Origin: Fluviicola taffensis DSM 16823 | GTDB lineage: Bacteria > Bacteroidota > Bacteroidia > Flavobacteriales_D > Crocinitomicaceae | Assembly: GCF_000194605.1 (NCBI RefSeq) | Contig: NC_015321.1 | Location: forward strand, 806,001 to 870,000 | DNA length: 64,000 nucleotides | Reading direction: 5' to 3' | In this document: positions 1 through 10,300 of the stretch, one piece after another | Layout of the letters: each line of letters starts with the position of its first letter | Numbering within the stretch: position 1 is the first letter of the stretch | The notes under the pieces: generated by a model | What the model saw: the letters and a program-made list of their open reading frames with translations, nothing else | Database searches by the model: none | Told to the model about the DNA's origin: nothing | Made by a program: the position numbers and the translations under genes

Positions 1-1823
1 GTCATTACAGGTGCTGTTGGTGGTTCCAAGATACGGAAACACAAATCAAACAATGCTTGTGCTTTTGTATCTGCCGTTTTTAGAGCATTCACGGAAGAGA
101 AAATCTGTCCCTGAAAGCTTCTTCCATAAACAATCCCTACCGTAATGTTATTTACCGCTCCTGGTTTTAAAGTAAATGGTCCTGCTGACTGTACAAAACG
201 ACGGTCACCAGATGGGTTTGATGTTGAATTCAATCCACATGGCTCAAATTCAGACCAGCTCGCTCCTGGATCTTGACCCTCTGTTGCCCAATGCAAAGTA
301 TCTGAATCTGCTGGGAACATATAATTTGTTCGGATTGTTGAAGAAACACATGGAGCGCCTGGGAAACCTGTACCTCCATAATACAATGGATCTCCTAACT
401 GCCACAATCCTTGCATATAATTGTAATACTGAACAGAAGATGTTGGATCTGCTTGCCCTATTGGTGCAAGATTCCCTGTATAAATCGTAAAGTTACGCAT
501 ACCGTAGCGCTCATTATCAGCAATTCCATCACCATAACCTAGTCCAAGTCCTCTGTAAACGATACCCGTATCCAATAATGCCTGAGATACAGTTGGACTA
601 ACCCATTTATTTGAAATAGAGTCAAATACAGGCCCCACATTATCTCGCCCATCTGCATCTTGATAAGGACCTTCGAAAAAGTCAACACCAATTGCCGGAG
701 GATTTTGTCCAAAACCTGGACGACCTCCATTTGGTTCGTCAAGCAAATCACCATTATACATGTAACTCAATCCACGTGTTACATCACAACCAGCATAATC
801 ATCTGCATTATTTCCTAAATCTGCATCAATGTATTGGGAGAAGTAAGTATTATACAAGGTTTGTGTACCTCGGTTGATCAACTCGTAGTTATAGAAAGTC
901 ATTTTATTGATCTCATCATCTGTTGCAAATGCAAAAGCCTGAGCATGAATTTCCATTCCAATTGGTTCACCCTGTGATTCCGTATGACTATTTCCTTGGT
1001 CATTAAATACCCACCAATTGGTAACGTCACCAAACAAGGTAACACGTCTATCCGCTCCACATTGAACGTCATTACGTCCTAAGATATCATCGTACCAAGG
1101 ATATTCACCATCTGAAGGCTCATAAACAAAGTCATCATCTAAATCCTTGAAAGGAGCCAAAAATTGATCTTCACCTAAACTTGCATTTCCATTTCCTGGC
1201 CATGCATTGATTTGAGCCAAGGTTTCATTGGATGGTTCTGGACAATCACCCGTCGTACATTCATTCCAAACAATAAATCCGATTACTCCAGCTTTAGTAA
1301 TTGTGAAAATGTTGTCATACAAGAGACAGCTTTCTGGTGTAATCGCACCAACACCAGAATTACGTGTTGTAGCATCACCTTGAGGAACATTCGGATTGAA
1401 ATTACCAGTCCCAAAATTCACTGTTAACGGACCAGGCCAAAAATCATTTCCTTCGTTTCGGAATTTAACTGCCGCCAATTTTAGTTGACCATTAATGTTT
1501 TTCCCTCCCATCCACAATGCTCCAGCATAAATTACTGTAACAGCTGTTTCACTTCCTTTTTTCTTAGGAACAGTATAAGTAGCAAGGTTATTTGATCGGT
1601 CTAAGAACAACAAACCTCCAGTTTCCAAACGACAACTAACGTCGTTAAAATCCATTACTTTGCTGTAATTAGCAGGTGCACAATTGGCAGCCTTTGTTGT
1701 TACTGTGGGCTTCGGTTTACCACCTGATTTCCCACTTTTCTCAAAATCATAATTGTATGCGCTGGCTTCGCCAACGAAACACATCGTAATTGCAAGAGAT
1801 AAGTATTTAAATGTTCGTTTCAT
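1..1823 (-). CDS. Large T9SS-type secreted protein, second copy (3' end outside window)
   Basis: The reading frame starts at the ATG complementary to 1821-1823 and stays open to the window edge, so only the N-terminal ~607 residues are visible. It is a close paralogue of the gene at 3156-7340: positions 1-1823 align with 5521-7340 with a net difference of one codon. The signal peptide (about residues 1-23, MKRTFKYLSLAITMCFVGEA) is identical to that copy. The visible part is rich in Gly, Asn, Asp and aromatic residues, as expected of an exported beta-rich protein; no enzymatic motif is recognised. Its C-terminal sorting domain cannot be seen and is inferred from the paralogue. A terminator lies between it and the PorV-like gene upstream, so it probably needs its own promoter, but no clear TAnnTTTG was found in 1824-2010. 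Divergence from the other copy is concentrated in residues ~135-195 and ~382-515. Confidence 0.85.
   Translation of the reverse strand, partial: MKRTFKYLSLAITMCFVGEASAYNYDFEKSGKSGGKPKPTVTTKAANCAPANYSKVMDFNDVSCRLETGGLLFLDRSNNLATYTVPKKKGSETAVTVIYAGALWMGGKNINGQLKLAAVKFRNEGNDFWPGPLTVNFGTGNFNPNVPQGDATTRNSGVGAITPESCLLYDNIFTITKAGVIGFIVWNECTTGDCPEPSNETLAQINAWPGNGNASLGEDQFLAPFKDLDDDFVYEPSDGEYPWYDDILGRNDVQCGADRRVTLFGDVTNWWVFNDQGNSHTESQGEPIGMEIHAQAFAFATDDEINKMTFYNYELINRGTQTLYNTYFSQYIDADLGNNADDYAGCDVTRGLSYMYNGDLLDEPNGGRPGFGQNPPAIGVDFFEGPYQDADGRDNVGPVFDSISNKWVSPTVSQALLDTGIVYRGLGLGYGDGIADNERYGMRNFTIYTGNLAPIGQADPTSSVQYYNYMQGLWQLGDPLYYGGTGFPGAPCVSSTIRTNYMFPADSDTLHWATEGQDPGASWSEFEPCGLNSTSNPSGDRRFVQSAGPFTLKPGAVNNITVGIVYGRSFQGQIFSSVNALKTADTKAQALFDLCFRILEPPTAPVM
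1..1823. repeat. Near-identical duplication of 5521-7340
   Basis: Direct repeat of about 1.82 kb whose partner is 5521-7340. Long stretches differ by only a few bases (for example 1-278 against 5521-5798), while inner blocks differ strongly. Identity stops exactly at the start codon: the bases upstream of the two ATGs are unrelated. The repeat continues beyond the window start for an unknown distance. Confidence 0.95.
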
Positions 1824-2011
1824 AGTAATATTTTTTACTTGGAAATTAATTTGCCCCCCTTTAAAATATTAAGTTCACATGTAAAGAATGGGTTAGATTC
1901 TCTCATATTATGATGAACGCAAACAATGGAAAAATGGTTGGTGAAATTCAAGATAATTCGTCTAAATATATGCAAGCTAAAATAGAGGTCTGTGCAAGTT
2001 GAGTCAAAAAA

Positions 2012-2042
2012 AAACAGGAGAGTCAAATTGACTCTCCTGTTT
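2012..2042 (-). terminator. Intrinsic terminator of the TonB/cargo/PorV-like unit
   Basis: A perfect 15-bp inverted repeat (AAACAGGAGAGTCAA at 2012-2026 and its complement at 2028-2042, centre 2027). Read on the minus strand it is followed by an unbroken T run (complement of 2005-2014). It lies 27 bp past the stop of the PorV-like gene and separates it from the second cargo copy. Confidence 0.9.
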
Positions 2043-2068
2043 CAAATAAAAATATTAATCTAATGAGC

Positions 2069-3133
2069 TTATTTAATGCTAATAGTAGCTCCAAATGTAT
2101 GAATTACTCCAAATACTCCAGCCAATCTCATTGCGTACTCCAATCCCAAAGCCGATTTATTTTTACCAACTAAAGCGTCAGCAGAGAAACCTGCCGTTAA
2201 ACCAGTCAATGCATTTGAACGATTTTCTGTTTTGAAAATTCCTTTCTCTGCAATATAACCCGCACGAATATTGAATGCTACTCTATTTAATGTCATTCCA
2301 TAATCTAAACCTAAACGGTATTGATCTTTTTGGAATGAATTAGCTGTAAATGCTGCACTTAGAATTAACTTATTCTTTTCATTCATATTGAAATCATAAG
2401 ATCCTCCAATATTCAATAAAGAAGGTAATTCATAGGTTGCAGAACGTTGCTCCAAAGTTGCAATACCACCAGTAGCCAAAATATTAACTTGATCTGATAG
2501 CCCATCACCTTTATACTTCATTACAGGACCAACATTCTTTAGAGCAATTCCAAATTTAATTTGGTCTTGCTCACCAGTAACATATCGGATACCAGCATCG
2601 AATGCAACTCCAGTAGCTCTCAAATTCGAAATACTTTCAGAAATAACCTTGAAGTTAACTCCTCCATAAATACTCGAGGAAAAGCTATGAGCAAATCCAA
2701 CATTAAATATGTTCATTCTCGGAGAGAAAGTACCTTGATTTCCATCTGGTAAATCCACAGTCGTTATCAGATTATCTCCAAAATTCATAGATTGAATTGA
2801 GACTGCTATAACTGAAGAAGCTGAAATTCTTTGTGCGACACCTGCTGCATTTAATGCAATACCAGCACTGCCCATCCAGTTTGTTCTGTTAAACTTAATC
2901 TGCGTTTTATCAGTAAATGCTAAACCCGCTATATTGGTAAATGTTGCTTCTAAACCATTAACATGAGAAACACCTGCATCCCCAATAGCAAGACTTCTTG
3001 CCCATGGATTAACCAATAGTTGTGTCGCACCTGCCGAACCAACACGATCTTCGTTTCCAGCGAATACACTGGAGTAGCTCATCACTACTCCAGCCAATGC
3101 TGTACATCTTATAATATTATTAATCGATTTCAT
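2069..3133 (-). CDS. PorV/PorQ-family outer-membrane beta-barrel protein
   Basis: 354 residues. Residues 1-25 form a signal peptide ending SSVFA. The mature N-terminus carries the family signature: a Gly-rich RVGSAG stretch, then NPWARSLAIGDAGVS (about 42-56) and TNIAGLAF. The rest alternates Gly/aromatic beta strands and ends in a short barrel strand (ISIK). PorV and its relatives belong to the FadL-like barrels; PorV binds the C-terminal sorting domains of T9SS substrates and carries them from the translocon to the attachment machinery. The gene lies 22 bp after the giant cargo gene and is the last gene before a strong terminator, so a dedicated partner or shuttle role for that cargo is a reasonable inference but not shown. 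It may be a paralogue rather than the housekeeping PorV. Confidence 0.85.
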   Translation of the reverse strand: MKSINNIIRCTALAGVVMSYSSVFAGNEDRVGSAGATQLLVNPWARSLAIGDAGVSHVNGLEATFTNIAGLAFTDKTQIKFNRTNWMGSAGIALNAAGVAQRISASSVIAVSIQSMNFGDNLITTVDLPDGNQGTFSPRMNIFNVGFAHSFSSSIYGGVNFKVISESISNLRATGVAFDAGIRYVTGEQDQIKFGIALKNVGPVMKYKGDGLSDQVNILATGGIATLEQRSATYELPSLLNIGGSYDFNMNEKNKLILSAAFTANSFQKDQYRLGLDYGMTLNRVAFNIRAGYIAEKGIFKTENRSNALTGLTAGFSADALVGKNKSALGLEYAMRLAGVFGVIHTFGATISIK

Positions 3134-3155
3134 ATGTTTTGCTTAACAGAATTGA

Positions 3156-6100
3156 TTAAATAGTTTCTAAATCGACTTGTCTCATTCCACCAAAGAACTT
3201 AACAATACGTTCTCCAACTCCTGGAACATCCACATGAATCAAGTAAACTCCACTTGCAATTGGAACTCCGATAGAATTCTTCAAATCCCAGTCAATCGTT
3301 GTTACTGGATTGTCTTTCTTATACTGACGAATCATTTTTCCACTCACGTTGTAGATTGTTACCGTACACTGATCTGGTAGGTTTACAATTTTAACACGCG
3401 TATCAACTCTGTTTCGCTCGTATTCAGAAAATGCATAGTAAGGATTTGGAACAACATTGATTAAATCCAATGCGCTTGCCAAAGCATCTCTACTTCCTGT
3501 CGTGGTTTGTAAATCATTCATCGACCAAGAATACATTGGTTTACCTCCATTAAGTCCCGTTGCTGTAAAATCAGCATATTGCTTGTTTACTCGCAATTTC
3601 AATCGTGCTGTGGACTCCAAAACGCTATGACCTGGTGCTGTAATCGTGTTAGCAATCCACATCAAACTTGTATACAATTTCTTGTAGGAAGTATTTGTTG
3701 CTATTTGGAATTGATCGTAAACCCACGTGTTCGTGCCATCGTAATAAGGACAACCCTCATTGTTGATGTTTACTCCAAATACCCAAATCGGTTGGTTACC
3801 TCCATTTACATACAACCCATTTCCGTCTGTCTGTCTGCTTGATGGATTCCAAACCATGTCTGCTCCATTGTCTCCTCCTAAGAACGAATTCTCTCCAAAA
3901 GCCATGTGCAAACGTGCGCCTGTTTCCAAATCAATTGCATAACCTGGGAACCAACCCATACCTGTAGTTGGAGTTCCGTCAGGATTTCCATTCTTGTCTA
4001 CTGATGCGGATGCCCGAGGACGACCTGGTAAACCTCCTCCTTGATTCAAATTCGCATCGCGACCTAGTTCTACAACCACACAACGAGTCCATTTTGTCTT
4101 ATCTGGAGTCATAACGATATCTACGCTAGGTAACGATTTGATCGATGCATTAGTACGAGCAATCGGTATTCCTCCATAATTTGTCGGATAAGCCAATGGC
4201 ATGAAATCACATTGATAACCTGTCAACTTGTGTGGACCTACTCCGCCACCCAATAATTTGTTGTACTTCTCCTTTGGATCAAGACCTATCTCATCTTGGA
4301 AACAACATGGATTCAAATAAGTCGCGCCTCCCCAAGTATCACAATCTGTTGCTTGAACAGGGGCATAAGTCCCCGTTCTTAACCAGTTTCGTGGTGTCAA
4401 GGATGCATCATCTTCTACAAAATCCAACCACCGCTTTGTGGAATCTGAATACGAAATCGACGAAGACAAGGGATCTGTGTACAAATAAAAAGCTGAATTA
4501 GGTGCTACAGGGTAGTAGTACTTATCTTGGAAAATCTCAATCGAAACTCCCCATTTGGGAACTACCTGCTCATTCCCTTGTTTAATCGTTACATCCGATG
4601 TTACGGAATCCAATAAATTACCCCCTTCTGTATCATACCTGTTAATAACCCAACTAGATGTGTCAATTCCTTTAATCTCGGTAATTCCATTTCCTGAAAC
4701 ACCAACATAATTACGGAATTTACACTCAAAGTAACCGCCTACAACATTTAAGGGATCAACAACTTTCACATTGATTGGACCGCCATTGTAGTCATACTCC
4801 AATTTATCTTTGAAGCCATTAGCTACAATCGCATCCTCAGATGCTGTTGTTAATTCCAAGGATCTAGAACCATTTCCTGTTCCGTCTAGACGCGTAATAC
4901 GTGGCGTTTGACCATAGATAGAATTTGCTATAGATCCGCCCGCTTCTGGTGCTATCTTATGAGGAACCGCTGGAACTCCTTGCAACGTAGATCCATCTGC
5001 ATTAATACGTGAACGTAAGTATGGTTTTTTCTGCCCATCTAAATATTGGGCATCACTTGGATCATATGCTTTATAACTATTGTAACCATAAGCTACTGCG
5101 ATATAGTAATACGTTTTAAAGTTAACTAAGCGGCGATCTCCTGCAGCAAATAAATCCTCTGTAACTCTAAAGGTATGCTTGATCCCTGCATCAGTACCAT
5201 TTACTTTCTCTACTGGGAATGAATAACCTAGTTGCTCATCAAATTCAAAGTTAATCAAGCGTTTTACTCCATTTTTAATATCACACTGTGCTACTAAACG
5301 TGCAAACTGATCATCATCCAAATCTGTAATACCTACCTGAGCATCTTTCAATTGATAAATTTGGTAACCTTCAAATCGATAGAATTTATCATAAACAATT
5401 CCCCCTGTTGCTGGGTCAACGATACCAATTAAATCTTCTTCCGTATATTTTTCCTTGAAGTTATTGGATGTTTTTGGATTATCTAACATGATAATCAACT
5501 CATTCCCCATTTCTTGGAAAGTCATTACAGGTGCTGTTGGTGGTTCCAAGATACGGAAACACAAATCAAACAATGCTTGTGCTTTTGTATCTGCTGTTTT
5601 TAGAGCATTCACGGAAGAGAAAATCTGTCCCTGAAAGCTTCTCCCATAAACAATCCCTACCGTAATGTTATTTACCGCTCCTGGCGTTAAAGTAAACGGT
5701 CCTGCTGACTGTACAAAACGACGGTCACCAGATGGGTTTGATGTTGAATTCAATCCACATGGCTCAAATTCAGACCAGTTAAATCCTGGATCTTGACCCT
5801 CTGTTGCCCAATGTAAAGTATCTGAATCTGCTGGGAACATGTAATTTGTTTCGATTGAAGAAACACAAGGGGCTCCAGGGAAACCTGTACCACCATAATA
5901 CAACTGGTCGCCAAATTGCCACAATCCTTGCATATAATTGTAAAACTGAACAGAAGATGTTGGATCAGATTGTCCTGCTGGTGCATTTTGACCCGTATAA
6001 ATCGTAAAGTTACGCATACCGTAACGCTCATTATCTACAATAGTATCTCCATATCCAATACCTAATCCACGGTAAACAATCCCTTTATTAGCAATTGCAC

Positions 6101-7340
6101 TAGAAACGGAAGGAATAACTAAAAGTCCCGTAGCTGGATTAACAACTGGTCCTGGATTATCTAATCCATCTGCATCTTGATAAGGACCTTCGAAAAAGTC
6201 AACACCAATTGCAGGAGGGTTTTGTCCAAAACCTGGACGACCAGCATTTGGTTCGTCGTTCAAGTCGCCATTATACATGTAGCTCAATCCACGTGTTACA
6301 TCACAACCAGCATAATCATCATTGTAGTTACCTAAATCCGCATCAATGTATTGGGAGAAGTAAGTATCATACAACGTTTGTGTACCTCGGTTGATCAACT
6401 CGTAGTTATAGAAAGTCATTTTATTGATCTCATCATCTGTTGCAAATGCAAAAGCCTGAGCATGAATTTCCATTCCAATTGGTTCACCTTGTGATTCCGT
6501 ATGAATATTTCCTTTATCATTAAATACCCACCAATTAGTAACGTCACCAAACAAAGTAACACGTCTATCCGCTCCACATTGAACGTCATTACGTCCTAAG
6601 ATATCATCGTACCAAGGATATTCACCATCTGAAGGCTCATAAACAAAGTCATCATCTAGATCCTTGAAGGGAGCCAAAAATTGATCTTCACCTAAACTTG
6701 CATTTCCATTTCCTGGCCATGCATTGATTTGAGCCAAGGTTTCATTGGATGGAGCAGGGCAATCACCAGTCGTACATTCATTAAAAGTAATGAATCCAAT
6801 TACTCCAGCTTTAGTAATGGTAAAAATGTTGTCATACAAGAGACATTCTTCTGGTATAATTGATCCAGCACCATAATCACGTCTAGCTGTATCACCTTGA
6901 GGAGCATTCGGATTGAAATTACCAGACCCAAAATTCACTGTTAACGGACCAGGCCAAAAATCATTTCCTTCGTTTCGGAATTTAACTGCCGCCAATTTTA
7001 GCTGACCATTAATATCTCGTCCTCCCATCCACAATGCTCCAGCATAAATTACTGTAACAGCTGTTTCACTTCCTTTTTTCTTAGGAACAGTATAAGTAGC
7101 GAGGTTATTTGATCGGTCTAAGAACAACAAACCTCCGGTTTCCAAACGACAACTAACGTCGTTAAAATCCATTACTTTGCTGTAATTAGCAGGTGCACAA
7201 TTGGCAGCCTTTGTTGTTACTGTGGGCTTCGGTTTACCACCTGATTTCCCACTTTTCTCAAAATCATGATTATATGCGCTGGCTTCGCCAACGAAACACA
7301 TCGTAATTGCAAGAGATAAGTATTTAAATGTTCGTTTCAT
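3156..7340 (-). CDS. Giant T9SS-sorted secreted protein (1394 aa), first copy
   Basis: Signal peptide at residues 1-23, then a Lys/Gly/Thr-rich linker and a very long beta-rich region with many Asn, Asp, Gly and Tyr residues and scattered cysteines (for example ECTTGDCP near residue 190). The last ~95 residues look like a T9SS type A sorting domain: VVPNPYY, then VKIVNLPDQCTVTIYNVSG, WDLKNSIGVPIASGVYLIHV and a final GERIVKFFGG block. Such domains are recognised by the T9SS and usually removed when the protein is anchored or released. No catalytic motif is recognised. The gene starts 19 bp after the TonB-dependent receptor gene and is followed 22 bp later by the PorV/PorQ-like gene, so the three are probably one operon. 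A second copy follows after the terminator. The function is unknown; a surface structural, adhesive or binding protein is possible. Confidence 0.9.
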   Translation of the reverse strand: MKRTFKYLSLAITMCFVGEASAYNHDFEKSGKSGGKPKPTVTTKAANCAPANYSKVMDFNDVSCRLETGGLLFLDRSNNLATYTVPKKKGSETAVTVIYAGALWMGGRDINGQLKLAAVKFRNEGNDFWPGPLTVNFGSGNFNPNAPQGDTARRDYGAGSIIPEECLLYDNIFTITKAGVIGFITFNECTTGDCPAPSNETLAQINAWPGNGNASLGEDQFLAPFKDLDDDFVYEPSDGEYPWYDDILGRNDVQCGADRRVTLFGDVTNWWVFNDKGNIHTESQGEPIGMEIHAQAFAFATDDEINKMTFYNYELINRGTQTLYDTYFSQYIDADLGNYNDDYAGCDVTRGLSYMYNGDLNDEPNAGRPGFGQNPPAIGVDFFEGPYQDADGLDNPGPVVNPATGLLVIPSVSSAIANKGIVYRGLGIGYGDTIVDNERYGMRNFTIYTGQNAPAGQSDPTSSVQFYNYMQGLWQFGDQLYYGGTGFPGAPCVSSIETNYMFPADSDTLHWATEGQDPGFNWSEFEPCGLNSTSNPSGDRRFVQSAGPFTLTPGAVNNITVGIVYGRSFQGQIFSSVNALKTADTKAQALFDLCFRILEPPTAPVMTFQEMGNELIIMLDNPKTSNNFKEKYTEEDLIGIVDPATGGIVYDKFYRFEGYQIYQLKDAQVGITDLDDDQFARLVAQCDIKNGVKRLINFEFDEQLGYSFPVEKVNGTDAGIKHTFRVTEDLFAAGDRRLVNFKTYYYIAVAYGYNSYKAYDPSDAQYLDGQKKPYLRSRINADGSTLQGVPAVPHKIAPEAGGSIANSIYGQTPRITRLDGTGNGSRSLELTTASEDAIVANGFKDKLEYDYNGGPINVKVVDPLNVVGGYFECKFRNYVGVSGNGITEIKGIDTSSWVINRYDTEGGNLLDSVTSDVTIKQGNEQVVPKWGVSIEIFQDKYYYPVAPNSAFYLYTDPLSSSISYSDSTKRWLDFVEDDASLTPRNWLRTGTYAPVQATDCDTWGGATYLNPCCFQDEIGLDPKEKYNKLLGGGVGPHKLTGYQCDFMPLAYPTNYGGIPIARTNASIKSLPSVDIVMTPDKTKWTRCVVVELGRDANLNQGGGLPGRPRASASVDKNGNPDGTPTTGMGWFPGYAIDLETGARLHMAFGENSFLGGDNGADMVWNPSSRQTDGNGLYVNGGNQPIWVFGVNINNEGCPYYDGTNTWVYDQFQIATNTSYKKLYTSLMWIANTITAPGHSVLESTARLKLRVNKQYADFTATGLNGGKPMYSWSMNDLQTTTGSRDALASALDLINVVPNPYYAFSEYERNRVDTRVKIVNLPDQCTVTIYNVSGKMIRQYKKDNPVTTIDWDLKNSIGVPIASGVYLIHVDVPGVGERIVKFFGGMRQVDLETI

Positions 7341-7358
7341 ACTTTAATTAATTTTTTC

Positions 7359-10300
7359 TTAGAAATCAAACTTAACCCCTAAACGTATAGTTCTAGGAAT
7401 ACTAATATTGTACGGGTTAGCTACTTTCATATTGTAGTAATCTCTAAAAGACTGTTCGTCCAATTGATTCTGAATAGATGTTTGGTATTGAGCCGCAGCT
7501 AAGTACCCATCATCGTTCCAGTTCCCTGTTGCTCTGTATGCACTAAGAACGTTCATTGTATTGAAAAGGTTGGTAACTCGAAGATAAACATTCAAATATG
7601 CTGATTTCTTCTTACCCTCTTTTCCGAAGTTCAAGCCAAAAGATCGATCTACTGTTAAATCCAATCGATACTGCCAAGGCAAACGAGATCCATTAACTGT
7701 TCCTGAAATACCTGAAGCATTTGGATTTTGTAATGCATCTCCTGTAATATTCGTTTGTGATGTATACGGAGATCCAGAATAAATATTTGTTACAAGATTT
7801 AAACCTGTATTTTCCAATATTTTAGCATCACCAATCATAGGTCCGTTATAATCCGCTCCTTCACCATAATGATAATCAAACGTAATAGCGAATGCATGAC
7901 GTTGATCATATGAATAAGGGAAAACACTTCTCAAGTTTGGCAAACCTGCTGTTTGAAGACCTGTTAACAAACTTTGAGCTGAAGTTGCATCAGAACCTGT
8001 TCCGTCAGCAAACTGTAAGGTATAAGCCGCAGTCATACGTATATTTCCTGTTCTACGTAAATCATACGTAACTGTCAAACCTTTTACTGTACCAAAATCA
8101 CGGTTTCCGTAAGTTCTATAAGTATTCGGGAATGCTTCAAACACATTCATTAATTGTACATTATTGCGTTGTTCACGGTAAAATGCAGAGATTTTTAATG
8201 ACGATGTTTTTGTTAATACTTGTTGGAAACCAATTTCGTAATCAATTGTTTGCTCAGGCTTTAAGTTTGAGTTGTTGATTACGTTTGATCTAGACTGAAT
8301 AAATTGATAATCAATTGGATTAAAACGATTACCACTTGTAGGTCTTTTTGTCAAGATATCATAATGTGCGAAGAAAGATGCCTCATCCGAAATTGGGAAT
8401 GAAAATGCAATACGCGGCATCACATTAATTTGCGGTTTGTAATCTTCAAACACATTCGCGTTTACTTTTTTGCTCTTAAATGCAGCTGGATCTTTCAACC
8501 AAGGTGAAATACCAACAGCTCCTTTAATTAATTTAGGATCTTCAATCGCAATACCATTTGCATCATACCACTGATCACCATTACGGAAACCTTTAATAGA
8601 ACCTGCATTAGAATAATCATCCACATATACAACATAGTCATCGCCCATTGTAGTTGGAATAACCATATTCGAATATTTAGCAGGGTCTGCATCAATCAAA
8701 GATTTAGCTTCACGCACGTTGTTTGCAGAGTAAACCAAATACTTATCTTTCAATACTGGTTGATTTGCATCGAATACATCCACACGTACACCTACGTTGA
8801 AGACGATATCTTTGAATGCAAATTTATCCATAATGTATCCAGAAATATATACAGGTTGGAAAGCTCCAATAAAACGTTTGTAATTCCCGTTTTCATCAAA
8901 GTCATTAAAATATTTTTCAATATCTGTATTTCCTTTAACTCTTTTACCTGTTTGATCATAACCATAGTAATTGATGTAGTTATTACCTTGATTAAACAAT
9001 TCATCTGCGGAGAACATGTCTAAACTGAAAACACTTGGATCATACGCATCAATATTAATTAAATCTGTTCCCGCAGGATCAAATCCTAATTTCTTACGTA
9101 AATTGTAATCAAAGAAACCTTGTTGGTCACTGATACGCTCTCCTCCATATTCACCAGTTCCTGAAAGGAATGCATTACCAATATTCAAGCGATCATAGCT
9201 ATATTGTTGGTAAGATCCAAAATCAACGATTGTAGGATTTGACAAATCCAATTCTTTAATATGACTATTCGCTTTCAAACGAGCCAAAGTCCATAATTGA
9301 ATAGGACCAGTCAATGATGTATTTCCATCTCCCCAGCCTCTATCCCAGCGTTGCTCATATTCAAATCCTAATGAAATTGAATGGTCTCCAACGTTAACAG
9401 AACCTGATCCTGTGATACGGAACTGATCTTGTTCATTTCTTCCAAATGAATTATTAGGACTACCGATATTATTCCAAATTCCATATACTGCATCTGGAAC
9501 ATCCCCATTTCTTAGAGCACGACCACCAAGTACCTCATCTAATTTTCCATAATGTCCAACAGGATCATTTCGGAATGCTTCAAAGTAATTTGTTGTTATC
9601 GCTGCTAGAGCCGCATTTGTTTCAGAAGCTTGAAATTGAACTAAGTATTCTTCTGGAACGGCTGTTTGGTAGTAATTGTGATCTAAATTATTGAACTGAT
9701 AGGTTGTTCTGTACAATCTATCAAACTTCCCAACATGTCCATAACTAAACAAATCAAACTTATGTTTTCTATCGTATTGTTCTGATTTAGTTTTTGAATA
9801 ATCAACCATTAACGAGTAGAATGCTGATTTCACTTTAGAACTAGACCCCTCTTTATTATTAGAGAAACGTTGAGTGAATCTACCGTATACCCGATAATCT
9901 AATTGATTAAACACTCCATTGTTTGCAAAATTCAACAATGAATTACTATAACTATACTGATCACCAAATGAGTAATTCAATGAACCTCCAAAAGTTAAAT
10001 TCACAGACGGCCCCGTGTTTATATCAATTTTTGCAGACGCAGAAAGGGATGAACGAGCAGCATTCATTCTCCATGCAGTTTTCTCAAAATCACCTGCTCT
10101 TAAATAATTTGCATTGTGAAAAGTTCCATTACCAGTAGCACTTGCTCTTACAGGATTTGACAACAAGTTATCTCTTGCTTCTTTTTTAATTCTATAAGAA
10201 CCTCCGTATAAAGGACGATCATCCAATTCATTGGTGTAATTTACAGATAACAAGAATCCTAAAATAGGTTTTGTTTTCTTACCTGTTGAGTCTTTACGCA

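Noticed and set aside
1835-2026. Minus-strand open frame of 63 codons between the two cargo copies
   Set aside because: It runs across the terminator stem at 2012-2042 and has a Phe/His/Asn-rich composition unlike neighbouring proteins.
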